Assembly: GCA_022695795.1 (NCBI GenBank)
Contig: MU404072.1
Coordinates: forward strand, 124,001 to 188,000
Source of the DNA: Biscogniauxia marginata
Taxonomy: Eukaryota; Ascomycota; Sordariomycetes; Xylariales; Xylariaceae
Direction: 5' to 3'
Length of the DNA: 64,000 nt
The notes beneath the pieces are model-generated. The model did not search any database and was not told where the DNA came from. It saw nothing but the letters and a program-made list of their open reading frames with translations. Of the stretch, positions 23,454-35,759 are shown one piece after another; positions within the stretch are counted from its first letter, which is position 1; each line of letters opens with the position of its first letter. The position numbers were made by a program, and so were the translations under genes.

Positions 23454-24894
23454 TTATTTGCTAACGTCGACCACGTAGCGGCCGGCAATCTTGTTCTGGA
23501 CCATCAAGTCATACACGTTCTGCAGCTCACTGAGGCCGACGACCTTGTAGGGAGCCTTGATGAGGCCTCTCCGGAAGAATTCGATGGCCTCGGCCGTGTC
23601 CTGTCGGTTACCGACGTAGCTACCCTTGATGTTGATCATCCTATCACGAACCCAAGTCAGTAAATGGTACATACTTGATTTGGAGAACCGTTCAATGGCA
23701 GGGGCATGCATCTTACCGAACGACTGTGTCGAAGACTGGAGCCTTCAGGAACGCGTTGGCGGGCAGGCCGACGCAGACAATGCTACCGCGACTTCGCACG
23801 TACTCACTAGCCTGCTGGAAAGGCTTCTCGCTGACGGCCAATAGTAGCACCGCCTTGGGGCCTAAACCGTCCGCCGACGCCTTTTGGACGTCCTGGACAA
23901 GGTTCTTGGACTTGGCGAAGTCAATGTACTTGGAAGCGCCGAGCTCCAGGCAGACCTTCTCCTTCTCCTCGCCGCCGTCGATGGCGATCGTGCTGAGGCC
24001 CATAGCCTTGGCATACTGGATGGCCATAGTGCCGAGACCGCCGCCGGCGCCGACAATGGCAACCTCCTCGCCGGGTCTCGCACCCGACTCCTTCAGTCCC
24101 TTGTACACTGTCAATCCGGCGCATAGGATTGGCGCGATGGCCTCGAGATCGCACTCCTGCGGTATCCGGGCGACATGTGCGGCCTTGCCGATGGCGTATT
24201 CTTGGAAGCTACCATCGACTGTGTAGCCAGAAAGTAGCGCACTAGGGCAAAGAGGCTATAATTTCCTAGTTAGAGGCCGTGAAACATTTGATATTACAAC
24301 TTGATTCAAAACCCACCTCCTCTGTTTGCCGGCAGAAGGTGCAGTTCATGCATGATCCGTTGAGCCACTTAAGGCCGACCTTGTCGCCGATCTCGACGTC
24401 CTTGACTAGCTCGCCACGGGCGACGACATAGCCAGCGCCTTCGTGGCCACCGACCAGCGGGATCTTGACCGCGAGGGGCCAATCACCGTTCTTGGCGTGA
24501 AGATCCGTATGGCAGACACCAGAGTACTTGATGTTGATGAGGACCTCATCTGGGCCGGGCGTAGGCACAGGAATCTTCTTGTGGACGACAGCTGCGGCGA
24601 TTTAGTTTCGTCGTGCATATTTGGAGAAATGGGAGTAAGTGGAGAAAGAAACATGTAAAAAGACATACGTCCGCCCACTTTCTCGACGACCTGCGCCCAT
24701 TGCTCCTTGGGGATCTGGGGTGCGCTCATGGTGTTTTCTTTTCTGGCGATTCGAGTTGAGGAAAAGGGAGCTCGCGAAAGCTGTGGTATTCTTGCTGGTA
24801 GGTGTGCTTGAGCTGCGTGGGTTGCTCTGTAGAACTCTACTGAAGAAGCTTGAGTAAAGCGATTATAACATCTGACGGGGCGGAACGGCCTCAT
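23454..24894 (-). CDS. Zinc-dependent alcohol dehydrogenase (ADH1/ADH3 type)
   Basis: Minus-strand exons: 24894-24669, 24591-24317, 24255-23717, 23640-23454, all joins in frame. From the internal ATG at 24729 ([10 protein letters not shown]) the protein is 353 residues, the usual yeast-ADH1 length. It has [15 protein letters not shown] with the catalytic-zinc Cys at about 47, GGHEGAG, a structural-zinc block with four cysteines (SCMNCTFC then PLC), APILCAG with the third zinc ligand, and the NAD-binding [13 protein letters not shown]. It ends VVDVSK. The reaction is ethanol/acetaldehyde interconversion with NAD. Upstream of 24729 the frame stays open to in-frame ATGs at 24894 and 24963. It encodes an Arg-rich, acid-poor leader ([15 protein letters not shown]..., with RAPFSS near its end) that looks like a mitochondrial presequence. 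The start at 24894 is given as the long form. A TATATA at 24896-24901 suggests the shorter cytosolic form may dominate. Confidence 0.9.
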
Positions 24895-26684
24895 TATATA
24901 TGGTTTTTGATGCAGTGTGACCTCAGTGTGTAACAATGATGTGGGCAGGAGAGGGTGTTTCATGGGCTAGATTTCACATACGTACCTCAATATCGTGACG
25001 AAACCACCGGCGTTGTCCCATCGACCAGAACGCATGTTACCCCCTCCTGATGAGCATCCCATAGGGCCGGGTCGGTACCGTCGCGGTCTGGAAGCGAAAT
25101 GCTTGAAGGCACCGCTAATGCATGGAGGGGCAGGGAAGCTGGGAAAGCGACAGCTGATCGCAAATCTAGAGCTAGCACGGAAGAAGCAAAGTGCGATACT
25201 GCGGGTGAGTCCACTGTGGCTAGACTTGCAGCTGATGTAGGTGATCGCCGGCTAGCCCCCCTTTTTCTCAGATAGCGTATAGGTTAAGTTATAGATAGCG
25301 TTGACGTCTCGGTGACACGGATGTAAGCAGCGAAGTTGGACCAGTTCAACACCATTGGTCCATGGCGGCTCGACGCGGAGGATGGCGATCGATCACACAG
25401 TATATCACATCCGAGTGAGTAGCTACCTAGGTAGTGATTCCCTTTCTCTATTTTAATCTATTTTTCGAGGTAGTAGCATCGGCGATGTTCACCCCCTATC
25501 GTTCAGCTGCACTGCGCTGCATTGCACTGCACCACCTATTAGGTACTACATCGTAGGAGCTTTAGCGGGGTTCTTTCGGGGCCCGGCGTTTGGTCGTGGG
25601 ACGTTGTGCTCTCTGCCCGCGCCTGCCGTGAGTTGGCAGTTACTAGTATACCTCGTTCGCTCTAGCGTACGCTATACCACTAGCGAGCTCCTGGATCGTA
25701 TGATCTTCTGTAGTGGCGTCACTCTTCTTCGAGCCTGTCAGGGGTTACTCCGTAGAGCTGGGCGAATTATCCAATCAGACAAGACCTGACCAAGGGCATC
25801 GTATATTCTAGCCTTACATACCTACGTTATACTACCCAGAGCATCATGCATGAGCGTTTTTTTATAGTATTTTCTTTATTCTTATCTTTAATTTTCCAAC
25901 AGGTCTTGGAAGAAAATGGCCGAGTCGGATCCGACCACGAGCATAATCCTCATGCTTTTGAAATCTGATGATCAATGTTAGGTGACTCCGATTAATTGAT
26001 CTATTTCATATGGCTACGGAGTCGAGTATAATCTGCTTGAATCCTGCCGAACAGGTAGGGGGAAGTGGGGATTCAAGTCCAAGGATTAGGTACTGAATGA
26101 GAGGACTCAAAGAAGGCAAGAGAATAAAACAAAGAAGAGACGAGAAAATTCCGATCATCCGAAGCTGTCTCCTACTAGTACATGTAGGTTATGATGTCGG
26201 TAGGTATACATAGGACTCCGTACCTACCGTCGTAGAGGCAGTGCAGCTGCAGAGCTAGCTACTTGGTAGTTCCAACTAGGTAGTCCCACTAGGTATGTGC
26301 TTCTCCCACTACTTCCTCCCCTCCTCTTCACTTACACTACATAGAACCCCCCTTCTTATTTAGTCCATCTCCGTGATAGCTTCAGACGGGGTCTCTCCTA
26401 GCACCATCGAGAAAAACAACAACGGCAGTTCTGACTACAGTCGCTTGCGCTCTATTCTTATTTACATTCGTTACGTGATTATTAGGTACTGTGTAGGTTG
26501 TGTTCCGTTTTCTTTTCCTTCCCCCCCCCCCTGTTCTTCACTTCTCGGTTTACTTCGGCATAGCCTACTCCTACTGTTAGGTAGCTATTGTATCTAGTGT
26601 ACGTATCCCGTCTTATTACAAACATCTTCGCAGCATGCAGAGTTAGGCCGTTGCTTACTACAATAGTCCCTCACCAGCATCCAT
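24895..26684. other. Intergenic region, no gene seen
   Basis: About 1.8 kb between the alcohol dehydrogenase 5' end and the ABC transporter 3' end. There are short CTGCA/TGCACTG repeats at 25506-25533, a run of 12 C near 26520, and CCTAGGTA units. No frame has a recognisable product. Confidence 0.6.
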
Positions 26685-29600
26685 CTAGCCGTCCAAGGTC
26701 TGGTGGAGGACGTTAACGCGATAGCTCTCACTCCGCACCAGCAACTCCTCATGGGACCCTTTCTCCACACATCGGCCATCCTCGATCATGAAGATCACAT
26801 CTGCACGTCTGATAGTATGCAGCCGGTGGGCGATAGCTATCACGGTGATACCCCGCGTTGCCTTCTCCAGACCATCTTGCAGTAGCCTCTCTGACTCCGC
26901 ATCCAACGCGCTAGTTGACTCGTCGAGCAGCAAAAGTTGGGGTTTACGCACCAACGCCCTGGCAATCGACAGGCGTTGCTTCTGCCCCCCGGAGAGCTGC
27001 CCGCCATTGGGTCCACATTGAGTGTCGTAGCCGTCCGGTAAGGAGACGATGGTGTCGTGGATGTTGGCCAGTCTGCACGCCTCCTCGACCTCCGCATCTG
27101 ACGGCTCAATCCCCGGACGCCCGCCCAGGGCCACGTTAAAACGGATGCTTCCGTCGAAGAGGACGCTATCCTGGGATACGAGTCCAATTTCGTCCCGGAA
27201 CAACGGCTCTTTCTTGGCACAGATATCCATTCCCCCGACTTCGATTACCCCAGACTCCGCCCAGTACATGCGCTCTAACAGGGAGATGATGGTTGACTTT
27301 CCAGCACCGCTCGGACCCACCAACGCGCAGAATTGGCCTGGCCGGACCTCGATATCTAGGCCCTTGAGCACCTCGACGTTCGGTCGAGCGGGATACGAGA
27401 ACTTGACCTGCTGGAATTTCACCGCAAGGCCCTTCCCAGTTGGAGATGTCGGTGGTTTCGACTCGACCACTGCCTCTACGTCGTCTACCGGCGATCCCTT
27501 CTGCGTCAGCGTCTGTGACGAGCCAAGGTCGATCAGGTCGAATATACGTCCTACTGCCCTACCTGCCCTGGTGATCTCGGGGGCGAGGGCAAATAGCGCG
27601 CCCCATTGCTGGGCACTCACGAGGAGAGAGATCAAGACGATGAAGAACTGTGTTTGAGTATACGTCCCCGCAATGATCTGCTTAGATCCCCACCAGTACC
27701 CCAGAGCGTAGATGAGACTAGAGATGCTTTGGGCGATTGAAAACCAGAAGTTCGCCCAAAGGCTCCAGCGTGTTAACTCTTTACGCGGGGCCGCTAGGGA
27801 CCGGTGATAGGTCCCGAGGATTTCCTCCTCCAGCGAGAGTGCAGCAACCGTCTTAATCGAGTTGACAGCTTCGACAGTGATACTGACTGATTTGGAGAAG
27901 GCCTTCTCGTGTCGCTCGCCGAATCGCGAGAGAATCCACATCTTCATGATTCCTGAGCCCAACATGAGAGGCACCGCTGCAAGACAGACTAGCGCGATCT
28001 TCCACGCGATGATGTGACTCACAATAATGGCAGCGAAAAAGTTGACAATGATCGCGAATAGGTTCCCAATGATAGAGCCCGTCAGCGAACCGACTGCAGC
28101 TGAGTCACTCGTGATGAATGATAACAGCATCGACGGGGTGCGGTTCTCCGACTGGTGCCACTGGAGGTCTTGCTCGAATAGAGACCGGAAGGAAAGTACT
28201 CGGATGGTGTACAGGACCTTTTCTGCCACCCATCCGAATGCCGACCAGCTAGCTCCGTTGGCGAAGAATTCCACTATAGCAAGGGCAAAGAACAAGAGGC
28301 CAAAAAGGCTACCAGCCGCTAGGATGGCTTGCTCCGTGTTGCATGGACTGAGAGCGCTGATTGTGTTTCCGAAGATGAGTGCAGAGCCTAAATAAGTACC
28401 GCCCACGATTGTAGCTGCGAAGAACGCGATAAATAGCACGAGGAGATACGGGCGAGTGAGAGAGCCCATGCTCTTGATCGTGGACCAAGCAGGTCTCGAG
28501 GTTTCTGCCCCCTTTTGCGTTGCTTCTTGCGGTGCTTCGGAATCCTGCGTCTCGGCAACGTCATCCTTGACTTCGAGCGCCTTTTCATCATCGATCGTAA
28601 GGGCATCGGAGACCTTTTCTATGTCTAGGTCTGAGTTGTTTGCTCCCTTTGAGGTACTAACACTGGAAGTTTCTGAGCCCATTGTCTGAAGCCGTACCAG
28701 GGCAGCATAGTCTCCGTTTTTAGCAATTAGATCCGGATGGGTGCCCTCCTCCATTACTTTCCCGTTCCGCATAACCACGATCTTATCAGCATTCTTGACT
28801 GTAGCCAGACGGTGCGCGATTGAAATAACTGTTCTACCCGTGGATATCTTTTCAATGGCTCCTTGAATCCGTTGTTCACTAGCCGAATCTAATGAAGATG
28901 TCGCCTCATCCAGAATCAAAATCCTTGGATCCTTGACCAAGGCTCTGGCCAATGCCACTCTTTGCTTTTGACCACCACTTAGCAGGTCACCATTGGGTCC
29001 GACGTTGGTCGCAAGTCCGAACTCTAGGCGATCCATGAAAATTGAGGCGTCGGCTAGGCCTGCTGCATGCTGCACCTTTCGGACAATTTCGAGAGCTTCG
29101 GGACCATGCGACTCTGCTGCGGCTATTATATCTTGGCCAGACCGGACGGATTCTGCGATTTCGTGCAACTGGGTGCCTAGAAGTACTGGTTGGAATTGCG
29201 CATGCTCGGGACGCGATGAGTTGATTAACCCTAGTGCAATGTTCTCCATGATCGACCTGTCCAAGAGTAGAGGGTCTTGTTGTACTAGTCCGATGTGACT
29301 CCTGAGCTGGCGCACATTCATGTCCTTAATGTCTTTTCCGTCAATATAAATAGTGCCTTGATCAGGATCATACAGCCGCGTAAGCAGTCCGGCAATAGTA
29401 GACTTTCCACTACCAGACATACCGACAACGGCTGTGGACTTTCCAGCAGGGAAGTGGAGAGATATGCTCCGAATAACGGGGATATCAGGCCGCGAGGGGT
29501 AGGTGAAGTCTACTTGTTCAAGTTGCACGTCGCCGTTAAATACATCGAGTTGTCCTTCGGGTACATCGATCGTTCCGTCAATTCTGGACTGGCGGTTGAT

Positions 29601-30874
29601 ATCAACCTCCAGCTTTTTCAGTGTCGATGCGGCCGAGGCAAATATCTGCAGGAATGGTGACACTTGACTAAGGACGATAGCCGCTAGAAAGCTATTGTGA
29701 GCATATTGTAGAATCACTTTTGCGTGGGTGTATCTTACCATCAACGAGAAGGAAAATGATCGTATAAATAGAACCAACTGTTGTCCCGTGGTTGCGGCCA
29801 GCGATGACGTCCGCAATAGCCAGACTTCCCTGCCAGTATGATAGCCCACTGGCCGAGTATGCTAAGAAGTAAAGGACACCGGCCTGAACGGCGGTAACAA
29901 CGGCTTTCTTTACCCCGGCCTTCTTTGCGTCGACAAGTGTGCTTGCAAATTTAGCTTCGAGTCGGTCATTTGCTCTGAATGCATGCACGACCATGACATT
30001 CGACAAGCTTTCCAGGGCAATCGAGGAGGCCTTTTCGACGTGCCCCGAGGCGACATTGGCGAACTTTCCGACATAGTGGCCACCGAGGAGAGACATGAGG
30101 AAACATGCCGGGACCAAGCAGACGAGAATGCCGGCAAGCCTGGGACCCTTGATGAAAGCTATGATGTAGGAAGTTATAAACAGTGCCACAACTCCGATGT
30201 AAGTGCCGACCTTCTGAGTTGTTCCACTCTTGATGGTCTCGATGTCGGCGCTCAGTCGCGACGAGACCTCCCCAGCCGGCAGCCTGTCGAAGAACGAGAC
30301 TTCCTGGCGCAGCAAGGAGCGGAAATATCGTTCCCTCACGCGATGGGCGTGTCTTTCGCCAAAAAGATTCCAACAGTTCGTGTTTATGTAGAGCAGTGCA
30401 AACTGTGCCAACGCGGCGGCCATGACCAGGAGGACTTTTTCGTTGATGGATGCTTGGTAGTCCTCTGGGGACTGTGACCCCGTACCCCCTGTCGTGCATG
30501 ATGCCGAGTTGAGGTCGTCTACCAGCTGGCCGAAGAGAACTCCAAGAAGCGGGAACGGTATGCCGGCTCCGATTGCGCATATAGTACCTACTACCAGCAG
30601 GGCAATGTCGACTTTCCCAGGCTCGCCGAACGTGAGAAGGTGGAAATAGCTAAAGACACTTCCTAGGATCTTAAAGTCCCGTCAGCGGTTGTGTGCTATA
30701 GGAGGCGTGTACAGGAACACATGACTTTTTGCAGTTGGGGGAACGTACGTTGGAGATGTTGGATCTCATCAGCTGCCCCAACCCGCTCTTTGTGCGGCCA
30801 CTGTCTTTCGAGTCGTTACCATTGCTCTGGGGCACGACACCCTCTTCGGTTTCTGAGGTAGACTTCCGGCTCAT
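26685..30874 (-). CDS. Full-length ABC-B (MDR/Pmd1-type) exporter, likely siderophore-linked
   Basis: Exons 30874-30749, 30669-29739, 29683-26685, giving 1351 residues in a TMD-NBD-TMD-NBD layout. NBD1 has Walker A VVGMSGSGKST (about residue 440), signature LLSGGQKQR and Walker B ILILDEATSSLD. NBD2 has LVGPSGAGKST, QLSGGQKQR and LLLLDESTSALD, so both sites keep the catalytic Glu. An acidic linker rich in D/E/S joins the halves. Relatives are fungal multidrug/leptomycin-resistance pumps, and a B-type ABC gene of this kind belongs to the Aspergillus fumigatus siderophore cluster. It acts at the plasma membrane or an internal membrane. It is divergent from the MFS siderophore permease, and the shared 1.6-kb promoter region holds three ATCWGATAA sites. 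Those support iron-responsive expression; the substrate is inference. Confidence 0.9.
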
Positions 30875-31202
30875 CTTGACGATCTTACCCTGGAGGAGAA
30901 AGATGCTCTGGGAAGCTCGCAGGACAACGAACTCTACTCAGATGGAAGTTCGAGAACAAAACTTTTTCTAGCGCTCTGCATCCCAACATGGGTTTTACGT
31001 AGGGAGGGTCTCCATACGCAGACCGGCCGGCGGAAGCACGATCTCCCGCCCTTAATGCCACGGGACGCAGCCAAATAGCAACAGGTAAACCCATATTTAG
31101 CATGTGGTATTGTACGTAGTGTACATGCGAGAAATCAAGTAAAGTAACCCTAGATTCTTGGCCCGTTAGTTAGTCCGTAGCAGCGACAAATATCCCAACG
31201 GC

Positions 31203-31233
31203 GGGGGGGGGGGGGGGGGGGGCNNNNNNNNNN
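31203..31233. other. Assembly gap (10 N) beside a G20 homopolymer
   Basis: Positions 31203-31222 are G, then C, then N from 31224 to 31233, followed by GGGCCC. The true length here is unknown. A long G run commonly stops sequencing, so the flanking count is also unreliable. Confidence 0.97.
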
Positions 31234-31508
31234 GGGCCCTTTTGTAGTTCTTTTTTCTCTAAAAACTCCCCCCGCCCCACCCCCCCCCTTCATTTCGGCG
31301 CATTCACATCGGGTTATGTAAACCATTTCTCTTCTAATGTTAGTGCACACCCACACCTGCGGAGTCGATACGGTACACGACTGTACTTTCGAGTGACAAC
31401 AGTCTCCTGCCACCCTCGTCGCCGAAGACGGGGAACGATGGACACGAACTAAGCCGGGTGTGGTAGGCAATGCGCGCGATGACCGACTGGGCCCACTTGG
31501 CCTGCATG

Positions 31509-31517
31509 ATCTGATAA
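31509..31517 (+). promoter_or_regulatory. ATCTGATAA iron-GATA operator, site 1
   Basis: Exact SreA/SRE-type operator, 635 bases upstream of the ABC ATG and about 990 upstream of the permease ATG. It is one of three in this divergent promoter. Confidence 0.7.
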
Positions 31518-31596
31518 GATTGTTGAGGGACAGGTACATACGTCAGTACGTCAGGTACATCTTGCACTAAACCAGACCCCGTGAGATGGATCAGAG

Positions 31597-31605
31597 TTAT
31601 CTGAT
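31597..31605 (-). promoter_or_regulatory. ATCAGATAA iron-GATA operator, site 2
   Basis: TTATCTGAT on the plus strand, the exact ATCWGATAA operator on minus. It sits 12 bases (start to start) from site 3, in the same orientation, as a close tandem pair. Confidence 0.72.
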
Positions 31606-31608
31606 GGG

Positions 31609-31617
31609 TTATCTGAT
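31609..31617 (-). promoter_or_regulatory. ATCAGATAA iron-GATA operator, site 3
   Basis: Second TTATCTGAT of the tandem pair, 887 bases upstream of the permease ATG. Confidence 0.72.
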
Positions 31618-32503
31618 GGCGCTAAATTGCGCCACATCATCTCGCAGACTGGGGGGCAAAATTAGGTACCAGGCATATACATCTTTATAAATACCTACCT
31701 ACTTGCGTACTTACGTAGCATAGATAGGTAGACTCTCAACGGCCTCACTAACTAAAGTTACCTTGTTATACGCATAGAGATGAACATCAATGCAATCCCA
31801 TCCAAGTCAATTACAGCAAACTACCCCAACTAGGTAAAATGTCAGATATACTACAAAAAGCTGACAAGGGTGCCGCGGCGATTTGGGTGTTGTCTCCCCT
31901 TTTAACCGCTCTGCCGGGAAGACCTTGCCCAAAATGGACTTGGGAATTTATTGAATAGACTAGTAAGAAATGTCTGTGATACCAACCGTCACGAATGACT
32001 CAAGCTCCGTTATACGTAGTATGTAATGTAGCAGGTTCGATATTAGCACAGAATACATGGACCTACCTGATGTAACTACCTAGGTACATGTATTCGTCAC
32101 GCTTACACATGGGACGGTTGGGCGTGCACCGCCAGACCCCTCCTCTCCTCTTATAATGGAAGCCTGAACTAGCGAACTGGCTGTGCAGCCCCACTGGTAG
32201 TTTCGCAACCCAGAGTATCTGCTTTAGGTTGTCTGAGCCAAGTCCCGTGTCTCCCCCTATCGAATCCTTCCGTGCAGGGTGTTAGCAAAAAAAAAAAAAA
32301 AGCTGAAACCCGTCAGCTGATGGGTGACTGACGCATTCAATTTCCCGGCTTGTTGCCTCGGGCCATTAACTCGTTAAACCTTATTAGTTTCAATGTAGTA
32401 TAGGCTGTATTGTTTACCTTGTTGTGTTCCCTTTTCTCTTTCTCTTTCCTTCCCCTTCTGGACATATATCTTCTTTTTGTTCCTCTCTTTTTTTCCACAG
32501 GTG

Positions 32504-34614
32504 ATGTCCAACCTGCACCGCCGGGTTCCTCCGTCTGTCAATACTATGGATGAGTCCGCCCGTGCCAGCCGGGCACCACTGCTGAGTTCCCGGTCGAGTG
32601 GTAGAAGAAGCAGCAGTAGCAGCAGTGATGGTGGTGACGGTGGTGGTGTCGGTGTTGGTGAGGGATTATTCGATGGTCGCCCGGACACGTACGGCTCCGT
32701 CTCGAGTAAAGACGACGCCGAAGATAACTCTAGCGACCGAGAGGGTGACAGTTCCACTATTGCCTCGCAAGGTGGCGTTCAACAGGCAGATGCTATGAAT
32801 TTGGTCTGGACCAAGACGGCCCTCGTAACGGCCTACTCATTGTAAGTCGATCCGGTTCAACGGTCGCCGCGGGTCCGACGAGTAATGCCATAATAACAAA
32901 AAGATTTGATCGCCATGAATAGCATATTTTTGTGCTCGTTCGCCAAAGATCTCCAGTGGCAGGTCATGTCTAACTTGATGCCGTTCGTCGTCAGCGAGTT
33001 CTCTTCGCACTCGCTGATACCGACCATCGGCATCGTGGCCTCGATTCTGAGCGGCATTTTGAAGCTGCCCGTAGCCAAATTGATAGATACGTGGGGTCGT
33101 CCCCAAGGTCTCGCCTCCATGATTGTGCTGGCGACCTTCGGTCTCCTCCTGATGTCTGCGAGCCAGAGCGTCAAGACGTATGCCGCATCCCAGGTCAGTC
33201 TTGGCTATTCTTATGAAGTTTTTGTTTTGGGGTTTCCTGTTTACCGGAAGCCCACCCTTTGTACTGATACTTACGTGCTTGGTCATGGCAGGTCATATAC
33301 CAGACTGGCATCAGCGGGTTCCAATACGTCCTCGACATCATCATCGCGGACACCTCGTCCCTGAAGAACCGGACCCTTGCCTTGGCGTTTAGCTCCACCC
33401 CGAACCTCGTCACCTCGTTCCTCGGCCCGGTCATCGCGGGTGCCTTCTACGATGGGAGTGGTTGGAGGCGGGCTTTCGTTATATTTTCCGTGTTTTTCTT
33501 CGTGCTCTCCTTGCCAGTACTGTTTATACTCTCCCTGAACACGAGCAAGGCCAAGAAGATGGGCCTTCTGCAGAAGCCGGCGAGGGCGGGTCCCTGGACT
33601 GTGCAGAGCATCCGGCAACACCTGATTGATTGGGACGGTATGTGATTAAGAACGGGTTGACTCAGCGGTATACTGAACTTCACAGCACTTGGGTTGTTCC
33701 TCATCACTGCGGGCCTGACCCTGATCCTGGTGCCGTTCTCGCTCGCCGGCTCCAAAGAAACCAGCCACGGACTAAACTCGTTTACGGCTGCTCTGGTGAT
33801 TGGCTTCGTCTGTATGGTTGCATTTGTCCTTCACGAGCGCAGGACAGAGCGGCCGTTCGTGAAATTCTCGCTTCTCTGCTCCCCCAACGTTGCCGGGGCC
33901 TGGCTTTTGTGCATCACGATTTTTGTTGCCTATTTCTCGTGGGACGGCTATTACACGTCCTATCTGCAAGTTGTGCACAACCTCACCATCACCGAAGCTG
34001 GGTATATAGGGCATATTTACGGCTTCGGGTCCTGTATCTGGGCTATCGTGGTAGGGTACCTCATTAGACGAAGCGATCGCTTTAAATGGATTGCCGTTGC
34101 AGCTCTACCCGTGCATATTTTGGGTGGTGCATCGATGATCATCTTTCGACGCCCCGATACTCACCTAGCCTGGGTCGTCATCTGTCAGATCTTGATCACG
34201 ATTGGCGGTAGCACGCTAGTTATTTGTGATCAGATGGCGGTTTACTCGGTCGCCAACCACACGGAGATGGCCTCTGTCATGGCGTTGTTATCTCTAGCTA
34301 TGTACGTCGGATCAGCAACGGGCAGCTCGCTAAGCGGGGCGATCTGGAATATGACTCTTCCCGAAGCTCTGGCGGAGCTGTTGCCGCAGCTATCCTCCGA
34401 TGAGCTGGCGTGGATCGGCTCGGACCTCAAGAAGCAGCTGAGCTACCCCATGGGGAGCCCTATACGCGATGCCATCATCGCGGCCTACGGGAAAGCCCAG
34501 CTTCGCATGTGCATTGTCGGCACATTAATATCTCTCCTCGAGATCGTCGCTGTGGCCATGTGGAAAGACAGCAAGCTCAGCCAATCTCGACAGGTTAAGG
34601 GAATGGTAATATAG
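32504..34614 (+). CDS. MFS siderophore-iron transporter (Arn/Sit/Mir family)
   Basis: Exons 32504-32841, 32923-33193, 33292-33637, 33686-34614, giving 627 residues. The second exon must start at 32923 (acceptor AATAG): the nearer AG at 32902-32903 leads to a stop. A Ser/Gly/Asp-rich cytosolic N-terminus of about 110 residues precedes many hydrophobic helices. Family marks are FAKDLQWQVMSNLMPFV after helix 1, LIDTWGRPQG in the first loop, GISGFQYVLDIIIADTSSL, FLGPVIAGAFYD with GWR following, HGLNSFTAAL, GYYTSYLQVV, TLVICDQMAVYSVA, and a C-terminal WKDSKLSQSRQVKG tail typical of these permeases. Members import ferric siderophores by proton symport at the plasma membrane. It shares a divergent promoter carrying three iron-GATA sites with the ABC exporter. 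Which siderophore it carries cannot be told. Confidence 0.9.
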
Positions 34615-35759
34615 ACTGCCTACCTAGATTTAAACTATTAGACATAATTATGGCTACACATACATGTAAATGAACACACAATAACTCATTCGAAAACTCG
34701 ATAAGTTCCCAATTTGTTCCCTGGGCATTTTAGACCATCGAGATACGAGACGGTGCTTGTCGACCACCACATTCACCCGGAAATGGTAATTAACCATTTG
34801 GCCCTAGTAGGTATATAGAGGCATTATATGTAAAGGTAGTTTACATAAAGTTATCCATACTTTCTAAGAATAGGAATCCAACCACCCCTTTACGAATCCT
34901 ACCCGTCGTGTTATAGAGTCTGTAGGTGTGTATGTAAATCAACCCTAACCTAGATGCATATACTATTCAGTATAGAGAGTAGCAAGGTAGCAATACTAGG
35001 GTGCCAACTAACCCAGTCAGTCATCGTATCCGGGCTATCTCTCCAATGGGCAGGTCGATCTATGGTGCTCTATACCCTCCGATGTCGCAACAAGGGATGG
35101 ACAATGTACCAACTTGTCACTAATATACTCCTAACTGTAATCTTATCAGATCCGCTGATTAGATTTATTTTTGACCCACAGCGTATCCCAAACAAGCTTG
35201 TCCCGGGATAAAATTTTTCTACCAAGATTTTCAGTTTCGGTACTCTGGGTGTGATAGACTACGTTCTGGTTCAAGTGGCAGCTGACTGTTGTACAGTTTT
35301 CAAATTAAAGCTGATAGTTCAGCAATCCATCAGCCTGCTTTCTGGGGGGCTGTCACGACATACCCTAAGAGATCCCTAGTTTAGGGGCCTCCGCCTTGGT
35401 AAAAAATTGCACACTATAGACGCTTCACATTCATCGTGGGCACCTTTCCCTTTTCTAATATTCCTTTTCTCCAGCTGGGTCCTTGAAGTCAAGGAGTTCG
35501 GTTGGCACATACCATACAATGACTAGTGAGTGGGAACCCATGCAATGCTAAGTGGAGGAGGGTTGCTGTTTTGCTACGTTGCTACGCAGCCTATTCGATG
35601 CGCTCACATATCATGACCGAGGTATTATATCCTGCTAAGCTAGCTTAGCCATCTTCATACTGCATTTCAAACCATTCGTAATGAGGACCTTACGAAAATT
35701 TATGTTACATCTTCTTTGGCTGGCGGCTTTGTTCTATGTCAACGGTGTATTGCTATAGG
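34615..35759. other. Intergenic region upstream of the SidI-like ligase
   Basis: About 1.1 kb of mostly AT-rich DNA without a supportable gene. It holds one exact iron-GATA site at 35143. Confidence 0.6.
35143..35151 (-). promoter_or_regulatory. ATCTGATAA iron-GATA operator upstream of the SidI-like gene
   Basis: TTATCAGAT on plus, the exact ATCWGATAA operator on minus, 609 bases upstream of the ATG at 35760. Confidence 0.62.

Larger units (their letters stand above)
30875..32503. promoter_or_regulatory. Divergent promoter region with iron-GATA cluster
   Basis: Intergenic DNA between the divergently transcribed ABC exporter and MFS siderophore permease. It holds three exact ATCWGATAA sites within 109 bases (31509, 31597, 31609), a 10-N assembly gap, and an A15 run at 32287. 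A pyrimidine-rich stretch ending TTTTTCCACAG sits just before the permease ATG and could be the end of a 5' UTR intron. No gene is seen. Confidence 0.7.

Noticed and set aside
31203..31222. G-quadruplex regulatory element
   Set aside because: A pure G run next to an assembly gap is most simply a sequencing limit; its true length is unknown.
32904..32922. Acceptor at 32902-32903 for exon 2 of the siderophore permease
   Set aside because: It gives a stop within six codons; the AATAG acceptor at 32921-32922 keeps the frame and yields the family motif.
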